A stretch of DNA of 64,000 bases from Actinomycetota bacterium (lineage in GTDB: Bacteria > Actinomycetota > Thermoleophilia > Gaiellales > Gaiellaceae): the NCBI GenBank assembly GCA_003162055.1, contig PMNA01000017.1:1-64000 (forward strand), given 5' to 3'. The first letter of the stretch is position 1; the number at the start of each line of letters is the position of its first letter. Below are positions 57,043-64,000 of this stretch, piece by piece. The notes below the pieces were generated by a model, which saw only the letters and a list, made by a program, of their open reading frames with translations, was not told where the DNA came from and made no database searches. Position numbers and translations under genes: made by a program.

Positions 57043-58236
57043 CTAGCCGAGCTCTGTCAGGCCGCGCCTGATACCGCGCACGCCCTGGGTAATCCGCTGC
57101 TCGTTCTCGATCAGAGCGAAGCGAACGTGCTCGTCGCCGCCCGTGCCGAAGCCGGCGCCGGGGCTGACCGCCACGTCCGCGTCTTTCATCAGCTTGACCG
57201 TGAACTCGACCGAGCCGAGGCTGCGATAGGGCTCCGGAATCTTCGCCCAGACGAACATCGAGCCGCGCGGCTTCTCGATCTCCCAGCCGATCCGGTTCAG
57301 CCCGTCGCAGAGCGTGTCGCGCCGTGACTGATAGATCTCGCAGAGCTCTTTCGGATAGTCGGGCGCCTCGTTCATGACCACGATCGACGCGATCTGAATC
57401 GGCTGAAAAGTGCCGTAGTCGAGATACGACTTGAGCCTGGCCAGCGCGGCGATGATCTCGGCGTTCCCGAGCACGAAGCCGACGCGCCAGCCGGCCATCG
57501 AGAACGACTTGGTCAGCGTGTACAGCTCGACGCCCACTTCGCTGCCGCCCTCCACCTGGAGCAGAGAGGGAGGCTGATAGCCGTCATAGGCGAGGTCGGC
57601 GTAGGCGAAATCGTTTACGAGCACGATCTCGTTCTCGCGCGCGAAAGCGACCGCCTTCTCCATGAAATCGAGCTCGACCGTGAGCGTCGTCGGGTTGTGC
57701 GGGAAGGAGAGGATGATCACGCGCGGCCGCGGATCGGCTCGCTCGAAGGCCTCGACCATGTTGCCGAAGAGGTCGTCGCCCTCTTGCATCGCCATGTCGA
57801 AGACGGATGCGCCGGCGAAGATGGGCGCAAAGCGATGGATCGGGTAGGTCGGGGTCGGAACGACCGCCGCGTCACCGGGCCCGAGCAGCACCCACATCAG
57901 ATGCGCGTAGCCTTCCTTGGCGCCGATCGTGTTGATCGCCTGCGTCTCGGGATCGAGCAGCACACCGAACTTGCGCTCGTAGAGGTCGCAGACGGCCTTG
58001 CGCAAGCGCGGAATACCGCGGCTCTGCGAATAGCGGTGGTTGCGCCCGATCTCGGCCGCTTCCTTCAGCTTGTCGACCGCGAGCGGGTGCGAGGGAAGGT
58101 CGGGGTTCCCGAAGCCCAGGTCGATCACGTCCTCGCCCGCCTGGCGCAGCTCGAGCTTCAGCGCGTCAGTTTTAGCGAAGGCGTAAGGAGGCAGGTCGAC
58201 GACCCGCCGAAACTCAAATGCCGACTTCGTTCTCAC
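57043..58236 (-). CDS. Class I aminotransferase, AlaC/LL-DAP aminotransferase-like
   Basis: 397 residues from GTG 58236; the tracked start 30 codons earlier runs over the next gene. DLGFGNPDLPSH, NTIGAKEGYAHL, PTYPIHRF, SFPHNPTT, VNDFAYADLAYDG and the PLP Lys in LTKSFSMAGWRVG are family motifs. It probably makes alanine, aspartate or a related amino acid from the 2-oxo acid. The exact donor is not determinable. Confidence 0.88.
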   Translation of the reverse strand: MRTKSAFEFRRVVDLPPYAFAKTDALKLELRQAGEDVIDLGFGNPDLPSHPLAVDKLKEAAEIGRNHRYSQSRGIPRLRKAVCDLYERKFGVLLDPETQAINTIGAKEGYAHLMWVLLGPGDAAVVPTPTYPIHRFAPIFAGASVFDMAMQEGDDLFGNMVEAFERADPRPRVIILSFPHNPTTLTVELDFMEKAVAFARENEIVLVNDFAYADLAYDGYQPPSLLQVEGGSEVGVELYTLTKSFSMAGWRVGFVLGNAEIIAALARLKSYLDYGTFQPIQIASIVVMNEAPDYPKELCEIYQSRRDTLCDGLNRIGWEIEKPRGSMFVWAKIPEPYRSLGSVEFTVKLMKDADVAVSPGAGFGTGGDEHVRFALIENEQRITQGVRGIRRGLTELG

Positions 58237-58246
58237 GCACTGAAGC

Positions 58247-58570
58247 CTAGCGACCGCGCATGAATCCCTGCCGGGCGGCACTGACGAGCGCCACCGCTTC
58301 CGGGAAAAGAACGCGCATCGCGTCACGCATCGAGGTCGCCTGCTCGTCGATCGACCCCGGCGCCTGTACCTGCGACAGCGCCGCGGCGGTCAGCTCCACA
58401 GCGGTGTTGAGCGTCAAGGTCGCGAATTGCTCGCGCTGCTGCTCGGCAAGTGCCTCTGTCTGCTTTTCTGTGAACTCCTGCAGCTGGCGCATGAGCTCCT
58501 CGGGGTCGCCCCCGAACGGGAAATTGAAGCCGCCTTCCACCTTGCCTCCCTTCGACGTGATCGAGGCCAC
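58247..58570 (-). CDS. Small hypothetical protein upstream of the AlaC-like gene
   Basis: 107 residues. Mostly helical: GDPEELMRQLQEFTEKQTEALAEQQREQFATLTLNTAVELTAAALSQVQ. Starts GTG 58570. I do not recognise a family; the Gln/Glu-rich helix may be a coiled coil. Possibly cotranscribed with the aminotransferase, 10 bases apart. Confidence 0.55.
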   Translation of the reverse strand: MASITSKGGKVEGGFNFPFGGDPEELMRQLQEFTEKQTEALAEQQREQFATLTLNTAVELTAAALSQVQAPGSIDEQATSMRDAMRVLFPEAVALVSAARQGFMRGR

Positions 58571-58637
58571 ATTGTGACAAGAGAAGTCAAGTCCGGCGTT
58601 CCTTTAGGTGCGCCTTGCCTGCCGAATAAGCCGTACG

Positions 58638-60005
58638 ATGAAGTCCGTGAGCCTGGTCACCGGCCTACAGATCGTTTGTCTGGTCGCGATCGTCCTGGCG
58701 GCGGTCGCCCTGCTGCTCGCGGCCTTCGGCCGTGAGACACGGCGCGTCGCGATCGCCTTCGCCGTCCTGATCGGGATTCTCGCTCTGGCCTGCTGGGTCG
58801 CGGTCGTGCTCCGGCCGGGCCGCGATCTCGCGATCAGCGCCGTGGCGACGACGGCCGCGTTCAGCGCCTCGCTGGGAGCGATCGCCATGGCGGTCGGGCT
58901 CGATCGAACGCGCCGGATCGAGCACGAGCTGGAGCGAAGTCGATCGATGCTTCGGACCGAGCTCGACGGTGAGGTCAGGTCGAGAGTTGGAGAGCTCGAG
59001 CGAATCCTGGCGCGCGCGCGCGCCGACTCCTCCTCTCAGCTGGCCGAGCAGGAGCGGGCGATGGCCGAGACGAGGCGGCACTCGATCACAGAGGCCGAGC
59101 AGTCCTTGAAGGAAAAGCTCGCGCAGATGCTCGCCAAGACCCAGCGCGAGGTCGAGGAGCGAATCGAGAGCTGGCAACGCGATCTCGGGAACAGCGAGAC
59201 CGCTATCTCGCGCGAGGTGAGCGAGCTGATCCGCGGCGTGCAAGGAACGGTTCAGCAAGCGAAGGCCCGCATTCAGGTCGACGGCGAGCGCATCTCCGCC
59301 GAGAGCGAGGAGCACCGGGCCTTGATCGCCCGCCTGCGCGAGGAGATGTCCGAGTCGATCGAGCAGGCCCTGGCAGGCAATCACGACGAGCTCGAGAAGT
59401 TCGCCAACGAGCGCCGGCGCGCCATCCAGGAAATCGTCGAGCGGCTCACCCGGCGCGAGCGCGACGTGATGGAGCGCGTCGAGCGCGAAGAGGTCGAGAT
59501 ACAGCGGCGCATCCAGGCAGGATCCGTGGAGATCGAGCGCAAGCAGTTGGAGCAGCTACAGCGTTTCACCGACCGCACCGTGAGCAGCGTCTCCGACGAT
59601 CACGCGAGCCAGTTCGAGAACGCGATGACGGATGCGCGCGAGGAAGCCGCGCGGCGCCTTCACCGCGAGCTCGAGCGCGGTGTCGAGGCCTACAACCGCC
59701 GGGCGCAGACGATGCTCGACGACCGCCTGCGCGCGCTCAGCGCCGAGAGTGCGGGCAAGATCGAGAAGCAGCTGAAGGGCGCGCTCGAAGAGATGCGAGA
59801 GCGAGCCGAGAAGAGCTGGGCCGCGCTCGAGAAACGCGTCGCCGGCTTCGAGCTCGAGCTGCGGGCGCGGCTGGAGAATCTCGGCATCGAGACCGAGAGC
59901 GTGCGCTCGTCGCTCCAGGCTCGCGCTCGGCAGACGCACCGCCGCCCGGACGACCCGGACGCCGACTCCAGCTCACACGGCAAGCGCGACGCCTCTGACG
60001 TCTAG
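58638..60005 (+). CDS. Membrane protein with long cytoplasmic coiled coil
   Basis: 455 residues from ATG 58638. Two or three N-terminal transmembrane helices (IVCLVAIVLAAVALLLAAF, VAIAFAVLIGILALACWVAVVL and a third near 85) precede ~330 residues of charged heptad repeats rich in Glu, Arg and Gln. No catalytic motif. It resembles apolipoprotein-like or cell-envelope spacer proteins. Ends by overlapping the opposite-strand small gene. Confidence 0.7.
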   Translation: MKSVSLVTGLQIVCLVAIVLAAVALLLAAFGRETRRVAIAFAVLIGILALACWVAVVLRPGRDLAISAVATTAAFSASLGAIAMAVGLDRTRRIEHELERSRSMLRTELDGEVRSRVGELERILARARADSSSQLAEQERAMAETRRHSITEAEQSLKEKLAQMLAKTQREVEERIESWQRDLGNSETAISREVSELIRGVQGTVQQAKARIQVDGERISAESEEHRALIARLREEMSESIEQALAGNHDELEKFANERRRAIQEIVERLTRRERDVMERVEREEVEIQRRIQAGSVEIERKQLEQLQRFTDRTVSSVSDDHASQFENAMTDAREEAARRLHRELERGVEAYNRRAQTMLDDRLRALSAESAGKIEKQLKGALEEMRERAEKSWAALEKRVAGFELELRARLENLGIETESVRSSLQARARQTHRRPDDPDADSSSHGKRDASDV

Positions 60006-60190
60006 AGAAGAATCTCGGCGGCCGTCTCATGGCGGCAACCGCTCAGGATCAGCTCGACCGCGCGATGGAGATCGATCTCGCTGTGCGCCAGGCGCTCGGC
60101 CAGCGTGATCGGGTAGCCGGCTTCGACCAGCACGTGCAGTCGCCAGCTGACGACCCTGGCCTGCTCGCTATCGATCTCTACTGTTTCCAC
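60002..60190 (-). CDS. Small conserved-looking protein (62 aa)
   Basis: GTG 60190, VETVEIDSEQARVVSWRLH, then VLVEAGYPITLAERLAHSEIDLHRAVELILSGCRHETAAEILL. The AGY-x-LAERLAxxxxIDLHRAVEL-x-GC-x-ILL pattern is, from memory, shared by small proteins of Thermoleophilia and other actinobacteria. No function known. Its stop overlaps the coiled-coil gene stop tail to tail. Confidence 0.55.
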   Translation of the reverse strand: METVEIDSEQARVVSWRLHVLVEAGYPITLAERLAHSEIDLHRAVELILSGCRHETAAEILL

Positions 60191-60237
60191 CGCAGCGCAG
60201 TTTGACGTGAGCGGCGGCTGGCACCGATCGGCGCGCC

Positions 60238-61311
60238 TCAGGTCTTGTCCGAATCGTCTGCGCTCGATCTCTTCTTCGGGCGCAACCGGCCCCGCCGAGG
60301 CTCCGTCTGCAGATTGACCTCGCGGGGCTCCGGCATCTCCTTCAGCATCGCGTAGCTCAGCCCCTCGCGAGCCAGGAAGATCATCCCCAGCCCGATCCCA
60401 ACCGAAGACTCGATCGCCTGCAGCCCGACGCCGAAGGCCAGCCCGTGGGAGGTGGCGACACCGTAGGAGAGAAGCGGCGCCGCCACGGCGGCCTGGTACA
60501 GGCCCACGTTCCCGGGCCAGAGCGGAAAGAGAATGGCGACGTTCATCAGCAGTAACACCAGCCCGGCCGCCGCGAGCGGCGCATGGATGTCGAAGGCCCG
60601 CATGGCCGTGTAGACCGCCAGCAGCTGCAGCCCCCAGCCGACGATCTGGAAAGCGACCGCGATAACGGCGGCCAGCGGCGCATGCATCACGCCGAGGCCC
60701 TGTCGCGCCATCTCGATCAGCCGGCGCACGGGGCCAAGCTCGTCCAGCGTCGAGTGCCCGCGCCGGCGAGCGACCAGAAAAGCCAGCACGAACAACGCCA
60801 GGCCGACGATCACGAACAGCTCCACGGTCGTCATCGCCCACTGCGGCAGACGGGCGGTCGCGAGCACGAACGCGATCAGCCCGAGCACAGGGAAGAGATC
60901 GAAGACGCGATGGGCGAAGACCGTCCCCAGCAGCGTCGCCCAGACGCCCTTCCTCTTTCCGGCGCGGCGCGACAGCACGGCCACCCTGGCCACCTCGCCG
61001 ATCCTGCCCGGCAGCACGGCGTTTGCGAACAGTCCGATCGAGAAAGCCGCGACGACCGCCCGGTAGCCCGGCGGAGGCGGCTCGACGGCCTGGTCGATCA
61101 CGGTCTTCCAGGCCAGCGCGCGGGCGGCGATGGAGAGGAGATTCAGGCCGAGCGCGACGCCGACCCAGTTCCAGCGCACCGAGTCGAAGTCGGAAGCGAG
61201 CGTCGACCAGTTGGGCCCGTAGAACCAGAGCACTACTCCCGCCGCCCCCAGCAAGAGCACGAGCGCCAGAGAGGCCGCAATGACCCGCGTTCTCATGCTG
61301 GGCGCCCTCAT
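60238..61311 (-). CDS. Lysylphosphatidylglycerol synthase TM-region / flippase-like protein, second copy
   Basis: 357 residues with about eight hydrophobic helices. FANAVLPGRIGEVARVAVLS is the family core (compare FLPSQVGGDVLRA in the paralogue at 4368-5357), and NVAILFPLWPGNVGLYQAAV is the second. A charged C-terminal tail follows. ATG 61311 touches the glycosyltransferase stop (TAATG), so they work together, probably on a glycolipid made by the GT4 enzyme. Confidence 0.85.
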   Translation of the reverse strand: MRAPSMRTRVIAASLALVLLLGAAGVVLWFYGPNWSTLASDFDSVRWNWVGVALGLNLLSIAARALAWKTVIDQAVEPPPPGYRAVVAAFSIGLFANAVLPGRIGEVARVAVLSRRAGKRKGVWATLLGTVFAHRVFDLFPVLGLIAFVLATARLPQWAMTTVELFVIVGLALFVLAFLVARRRGHSTLDELGPVRRLIEMARQGLGVMHAPLAAVIAVAFQIVGWGLQLLAVYTAMRAFDIHAPLAAAGLVLLLMNVAILFPLWPGNVGLYQAAVAAPLLSYGVATSHGLAFGVGLQAIESSVGIGLGMIFLAREGLSYAMLKEMPEPREVNLQTEPRRGRLRPKKRSSADDSDKT

Positions 61312-62459
61312 TACTTCGCCGCCGCGTCGGCGTCGAAACGGCCCTCGATCGCCAGCTCGTAGATCGAGAGCAGGCGCCTTCCGATGTCACGCCAGTCGTA
61401 GCGCTCGCGGGCGATCACCCGCGCGGCCGCGCCCATCTGCTCGCGGCGCGGCTCGTCCTCCAGCAGCCCGATCACGGCCTGCTTCAAGGCCTCGTGATCG
61501 CCGGGGGGCACGGCCACGCCCGCGCGCTCTTCGAACACGTCGCGGTAGCCGGGGATGTCCGAGGCGACCACCGGCGTGGCCGAGGCGAAGGCGCGCGTCA
61601 GCACCATGCCGAAGCTTTCTCCTCCCAGCGAGGGAGCGACCAGCAGCTTGGCGCTGGCCAGCTCGGCCGAGAGCGCCTCCTCGCTCAGGAAGCCCGGCAC
61701 CTCGAGCCCCGCCTCGTGCAGCCGGTGGCGGGCCAGCAGCAGGCGCACCGAGAGCGGATCGGCACCGACCACGCGCAGGGTGGCGCCCGTGCGCCGGTGA
61801 ATGTCGGGCCAGGCCTTGAGCAGCGTCAGCAGGCCCTTGCGCGGGTCGTGCCGGCCGATGAAGACGATCTTGTTCTCGCGCCCTGCCGCCTCGGCCTGCT
61901 CGGGAACGACGATCCCGTTGGGGACGATCTCGTAGTGGCCCGGCTTCCAGCGCGCGATCGAGGCACGGGCCTGCTCGGAGACGGCGATACGGGCGTCGAG
62001 GCGGTCGAGCAGCTGGCCCCAGAGGTGCACGCCCACCTTCATCCAGCCGAGATTGCCCGAGGCATGGAAGGTCGCAACGGTCGTGCAACGAGCAAGCGCC
62101 AGGGCGATCACCGCGATCGCCGGCGTCATCGGCTCGTGCACGTGAATCAGGTCGAAGCGCTCGCGCTCGAGCACGCGCTTCAGGCGCGGGTAGACAGCGG
62201 GAGCGAGGATGATGTTGGGCAGCGAGTCGTTGGCCGGCACGATCACCGAGCGACCGACCGCAATCACGCCCTCGGGCGGCGGATCGTGGCGGCCGCTGCG
62301 CGGGTGGAGGATGCGCGTGAGCCGGCCGGGCGGATCGCTGCCGACGATCGTCCTGGTCTCGACCCCGAGCTCGCGCAGCGCGACAGCCTGGTTCTGGGCG
62401 TGCTCCAGCACGCCTCCCCAGTACGACCACGAATAGGGCACGATAATCCCGACCTTCAT
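61311..62459 (-). CDS. GT4 glycosyltransferase, PimA-like (phosphatidylinositol mannosyltransferase family)
   Basis: 382 residues from ATG 62459, where the family begins (MKVGIIVPYSWSYWGGVLEHAQN). FDLIHVHEP, VATFHASGN, IAVSEQAR and VPNGI follow, then the donor domain IVFIGRHDPRKGLLTL and ESFGMVLTRAFASATPVVASDIPGYRDV with the EX7E pattern. PimA mannosylates phosphatidylinositol on the cytoplasmic side of the membrane. The flippase-like gene follows directly. Confidence 0.88.
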   Translation of the reverse strand: MKVGIIVPYSWSYWGGVLEHAQNQAVALRELGVETRTIVGSDPPGRLTRILHPRSGRHDPPPEGVIAVGRSVIVPANDSLPNIILAPAVYPRLKRVLERERFDLIHVHEPMTPAIAVIALALARCTTVATFHASGNLGWMKVGVHLWGQLLDRLDARIAVSEQARASIARWKPGHYEIVPNGIVVPEQAEAAGRENKIVFIGRHDPRKGLLTLLKAWPDIHRRTGATLRVVGADPLSVRLLLARHRLHEAGLEVPGFLSEEALSAELASAKLLVAPSLGGESFGMVLTRAFASATPVVASDIPGYRDVFEERAGVAVPPGDHEALKQAVIGLLEDEPRREQMGAAARVIARERYDWRDIGRRLLSIYELAIEGRFDADAAAK

Positions 62460-62588
62460 CGCGTCGAACCCTAACCGAGCGCAGGATTCGAGCGCTCGGG
62501 TCGCCCGGCGAAAGTGGCAAAAGATACGCCACCGAATACGCCTTCGGAGTACTTCCCGTGCGATTAGCGACGCCCTAGGCTCACAGTC

Positions 62589-62852
62589 ATGCATCTACAA
62601 CTAATCCGCACGTCGCCGGCGATCACCGACCGACAGCGGCAGATCGTCGCTCTGATCGCCGCCGGCTGCTCAAACGAAGAGGTAGGGCGGCATCTAGGCA
62701 TCTCAGCACGTACGGTGAAGGCGCACTGTGACACGCTTCGCCAGAAGCTCGGCGTCGAGCGGCGACGGCAAATCCCCGGCGCTTACTACAGGCTCACCGG
62801 CAATGACCCGTTCATGCGAGCCCTCTCCGATCCAATTCTCCTAGGAGGGTGA
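62589..62852 (+). CDS. Stand-alone LuxR-type helix-turn-helix protein
   Basis: 87 residues. AITDRQRQIVALIAAGCSNEEVGRHLGISARTVKAHCDTLRQKLGVERR is the complete LuxR/GerE DNA-binding domain, but there is no receiver or ligand domain. About 100 bases upstream of the MalT-type regulator. It may be a separate partner or a split DNA-binding domain. Confidence 0.85.
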   Translation: MHLQLIRTSPAITDRQRQIVALIAAGCSNEEVGRHLGISARTVKAHCDTLRQKLGVERRRQIPGAYYRLTGNDPFMRALSDPILLGG

Positions 62853-62948
62853 CCGACGCGCCCGCGGCCTCTCGGTCGCGGGCGCTTCTCGCTCGCTGGC
62901 GTGCGCGCTGTTCGCAAGGGAAGATACAAAGCCGGTTAGCGTATTCGC

Positions 62949-64000
62949 GTGACCGTCACGACAACGAGCGAGAGAGAGGGCTGGCGGCTTGAGCCGCAGC
63001 TGATCAAACGATCGCGCCTACTCGAGAAGCTGGACGACTCCGATGCCCGCGTAATCGCGCTGATAGCGCCGGCAGGCTTCGGGAAAACGACGCTGGCCAG
63101 GCAATGGATCTCGAGCCGCAAGATCGCCGGTGCCTGGTATTCGGTCGGTTCAGAAGGATTCGACATCGCGGCCGTAGCCGCGCGGATTGCTGCGGTCGTT
63201 TCAACGGTTGTCAGCGGTGCCGGGGAGCGAATGCTAACGCGGCTCAGCGTCTCGACCAACCCCGAAGCCGAAGCGTTACTTCTCGCCGAGATGCTGAGCA
63301 AGGAGCTCGCTGCCTGGCCCGCCGATGCTCGGCTTGTGATCGACGACTACCAAGCGCTCGCGGTGTCGCAAGCATGCGAGCGATTCATCGGGACGCTGGT
63401 GCGCGAGACGCCGCTGCGCCTGCTCATCACTAGTCGCAAGCGTCCTTCCTGGGCCAGTTCGCGCCTTCGCCTCTACGGCGAGCTGCTTGAGCTTCGCCGC
63501 GACCAACTGGAGATGACACCCGAAGAAGCAAGCGAAGTCCTTTCCCCGATCGCGAGCGAGAAGCAACGAGCTGAGCTGATACAGGTCTGCCGCGGTTGGC
63601 CGGCGATTCTTGGCCTCGCAGCACGCTCGCAAGGCTCCACTTTGCCCAAGAATGCCCTCCTTCGAAGTCTCTACGACTACTTCGCCGAAGAGCTCTACGT
63701 GGGCACATCTCCCGAGTTGGAGCGCTTTCTCTGCCAGATATCCGCCGCGCCCAACATCAGCAAGAGCCTGCTAGAGCGACTTGGGCCTTCGGCTTTCGAT
63801 CTTGCAGCCGACGCCGAGCGGAGCGGGTTTCTCCACAGCACCAGCGGAAAGGACGAGCGCTCGCTCCATCCACTTCTCCGTAGCTTCCTCGAGCAGCGCC
63901 TCGAAGAGCGCACCGACCGCATCGAGCTCATGGACGAGCTCGCGGAGGCGCTTCTCGTCGACGAGCGCTGGGACGACGTCTGGCAACTCATCCACGACCG
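62949..64000 (+). CDS. MalT-type ATP-binding regulator, N-terminal part (3' truncated)
   Basis: Open to the window end (351 codons), so absent from the ORF track. GTG 62949. LEPQLIKRSRLLEKLDD is followed by Walker A in LIAPAGFGKTTLARQW, Walker B in LVIDDYQAL, and LLITSRKRPSW; this is the STAND NTPase domain of MalT/AcoK-like transcription activators. The sensing repeats and any C-terminal LuxR domain would lie beyond base 64000. Confidence 0.85.
   Translation, partial: MTVTTTSEREGWRLEPQLIKRSRLLEKLDDSDARVIALIAPAGFGKTTLARQWISSRKIAGAWYSVGSEGFDIAAVAARIAAVVSTVVSGAGERMLTRLSVSTNPEAEALLLAEMLSKELAAWPADARLVIDDYQALAVSQACERFIGTLVRETPLRLLITSRKRPSWASSRLRLYGELLELRRDQLEMTPEEASEVLSPIASEKQRAELIQVCRGWPAILGLAARSQGSTLPKNALLRSLYDYFAEELYVGTSPELERFLCQISAAPNISKSLLERLGPSAFDLAADAERSGFLHSTSGKDERSLHPLLRSFLEQRLEERTDRIELMDELAEALLVDERWDDVWQLIHD

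Overview
The window is high-GC DNA with dense, often overlapping genes and frequent GTG and TTG starts. The gene set (a type 2 PyrF, an HU protein without a basic tail, FabL, a SAM-I riboswitch ahead of metY, a B-box-like membrane protein, many secreted proteins) suggests an Actinomycetota chromosome, probably class Thermoleophilia (Gaiellales or Solirubrobacterales). The lineage is inferred from gene content; no rRNA or tRNA gene was found. Both ends cut genes: a collagen-like secreted protein at the left and a MalT-type regulator at the right.

Layout. 1-9.3 kb: envelope and polysaccharide genes (GT2 glycosyltransferase, DUF2304, GT-C-like membrane protein, flippase-like protein, methyltransferase), a secreted repeat protein and a subtilase. 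9.4-17.7 kb: a taurine/sulfonate island. It has an ABC importer whose permease lies apart from its binding protein and ATPase, sulfoacetaldehyde acetyltransferase (xsc), taurine:pyruvate aminotransferase (tpa), a VOC protein and a DadA/TauY-like flavin oxidase broken by one in-frame TAG. Two minus-strand genes here share a 74-nt upstream element. 17.7-23.9 kb: a minus-strand sulfur and metallocluster operon, read as ABC ATPase, HypB/UreG-like GTPase, cysteine desulfurase, Cys-rich Fe-S protein and cysK, followed by a SAM-I riboswitch and metY. It begins at a near-consensus promoter. The first four genes are the best candidate for an undescribed system. 23.9-27.6 kb: a hairpin-rich repeat region, then guaB-guaA with a terminator hairpin in the guaB leader.

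27.6-46 kb: housekeeping and envelope genes. These are an MGDG-synthase-like glycosyltransferase fused to a degenerate deacetylase-like tail, a NodB deacetylase, a phosphofructokinase-family sugar kinase, a D,D-carboxypeptidase with a LysM protein, pyrF, HU, a roadblock/small protein/pyrE operon, YihY, a murI-rph group with rdgB nearby, DUF72, a CDF transporter between two copies of a 76-bp repeat, and htpX-lemA. 46.5-48.9 kb: a plus-strand operon (small protein, fabL, methyltransferase, FMN reductase, small Cys protein with an in-frame TAG). 48.9-49.85 kb: an AT-rich island with a PASTA lipoprotein-like gene. 50-64 kb: proline dehydrogenase plus aminotransferase, a frameshifted secreted protein sharing its C-terminal domain with the subtilase, a Ca2+/H+ antiporter, a GH5 mannanase-like enzyme behind a palindromic operator-like site, an AlaC-like aminotransferase, a coiled-coil membrane protein, a PimA-like glycosyltransferase with a second flippase-like protein, and a LuxR/MalT regulator pair.

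Genes that work together: taurine is imported, transaminated by Tpa to sulfoacetaldehyde, and cleaved by Xsc to acetyl phosphate and sulfite. The neighbouring cysK, metY and desulfurase genes are sulfur-assimilation functions, but no sulfite reductase, Pta, Ald or sulfite exporter is in the window. The 27-46 kb genes are mostly nucleotide and envelope housekeeping. All starts, families and motifs were read by eye from the sequence, without database searches.
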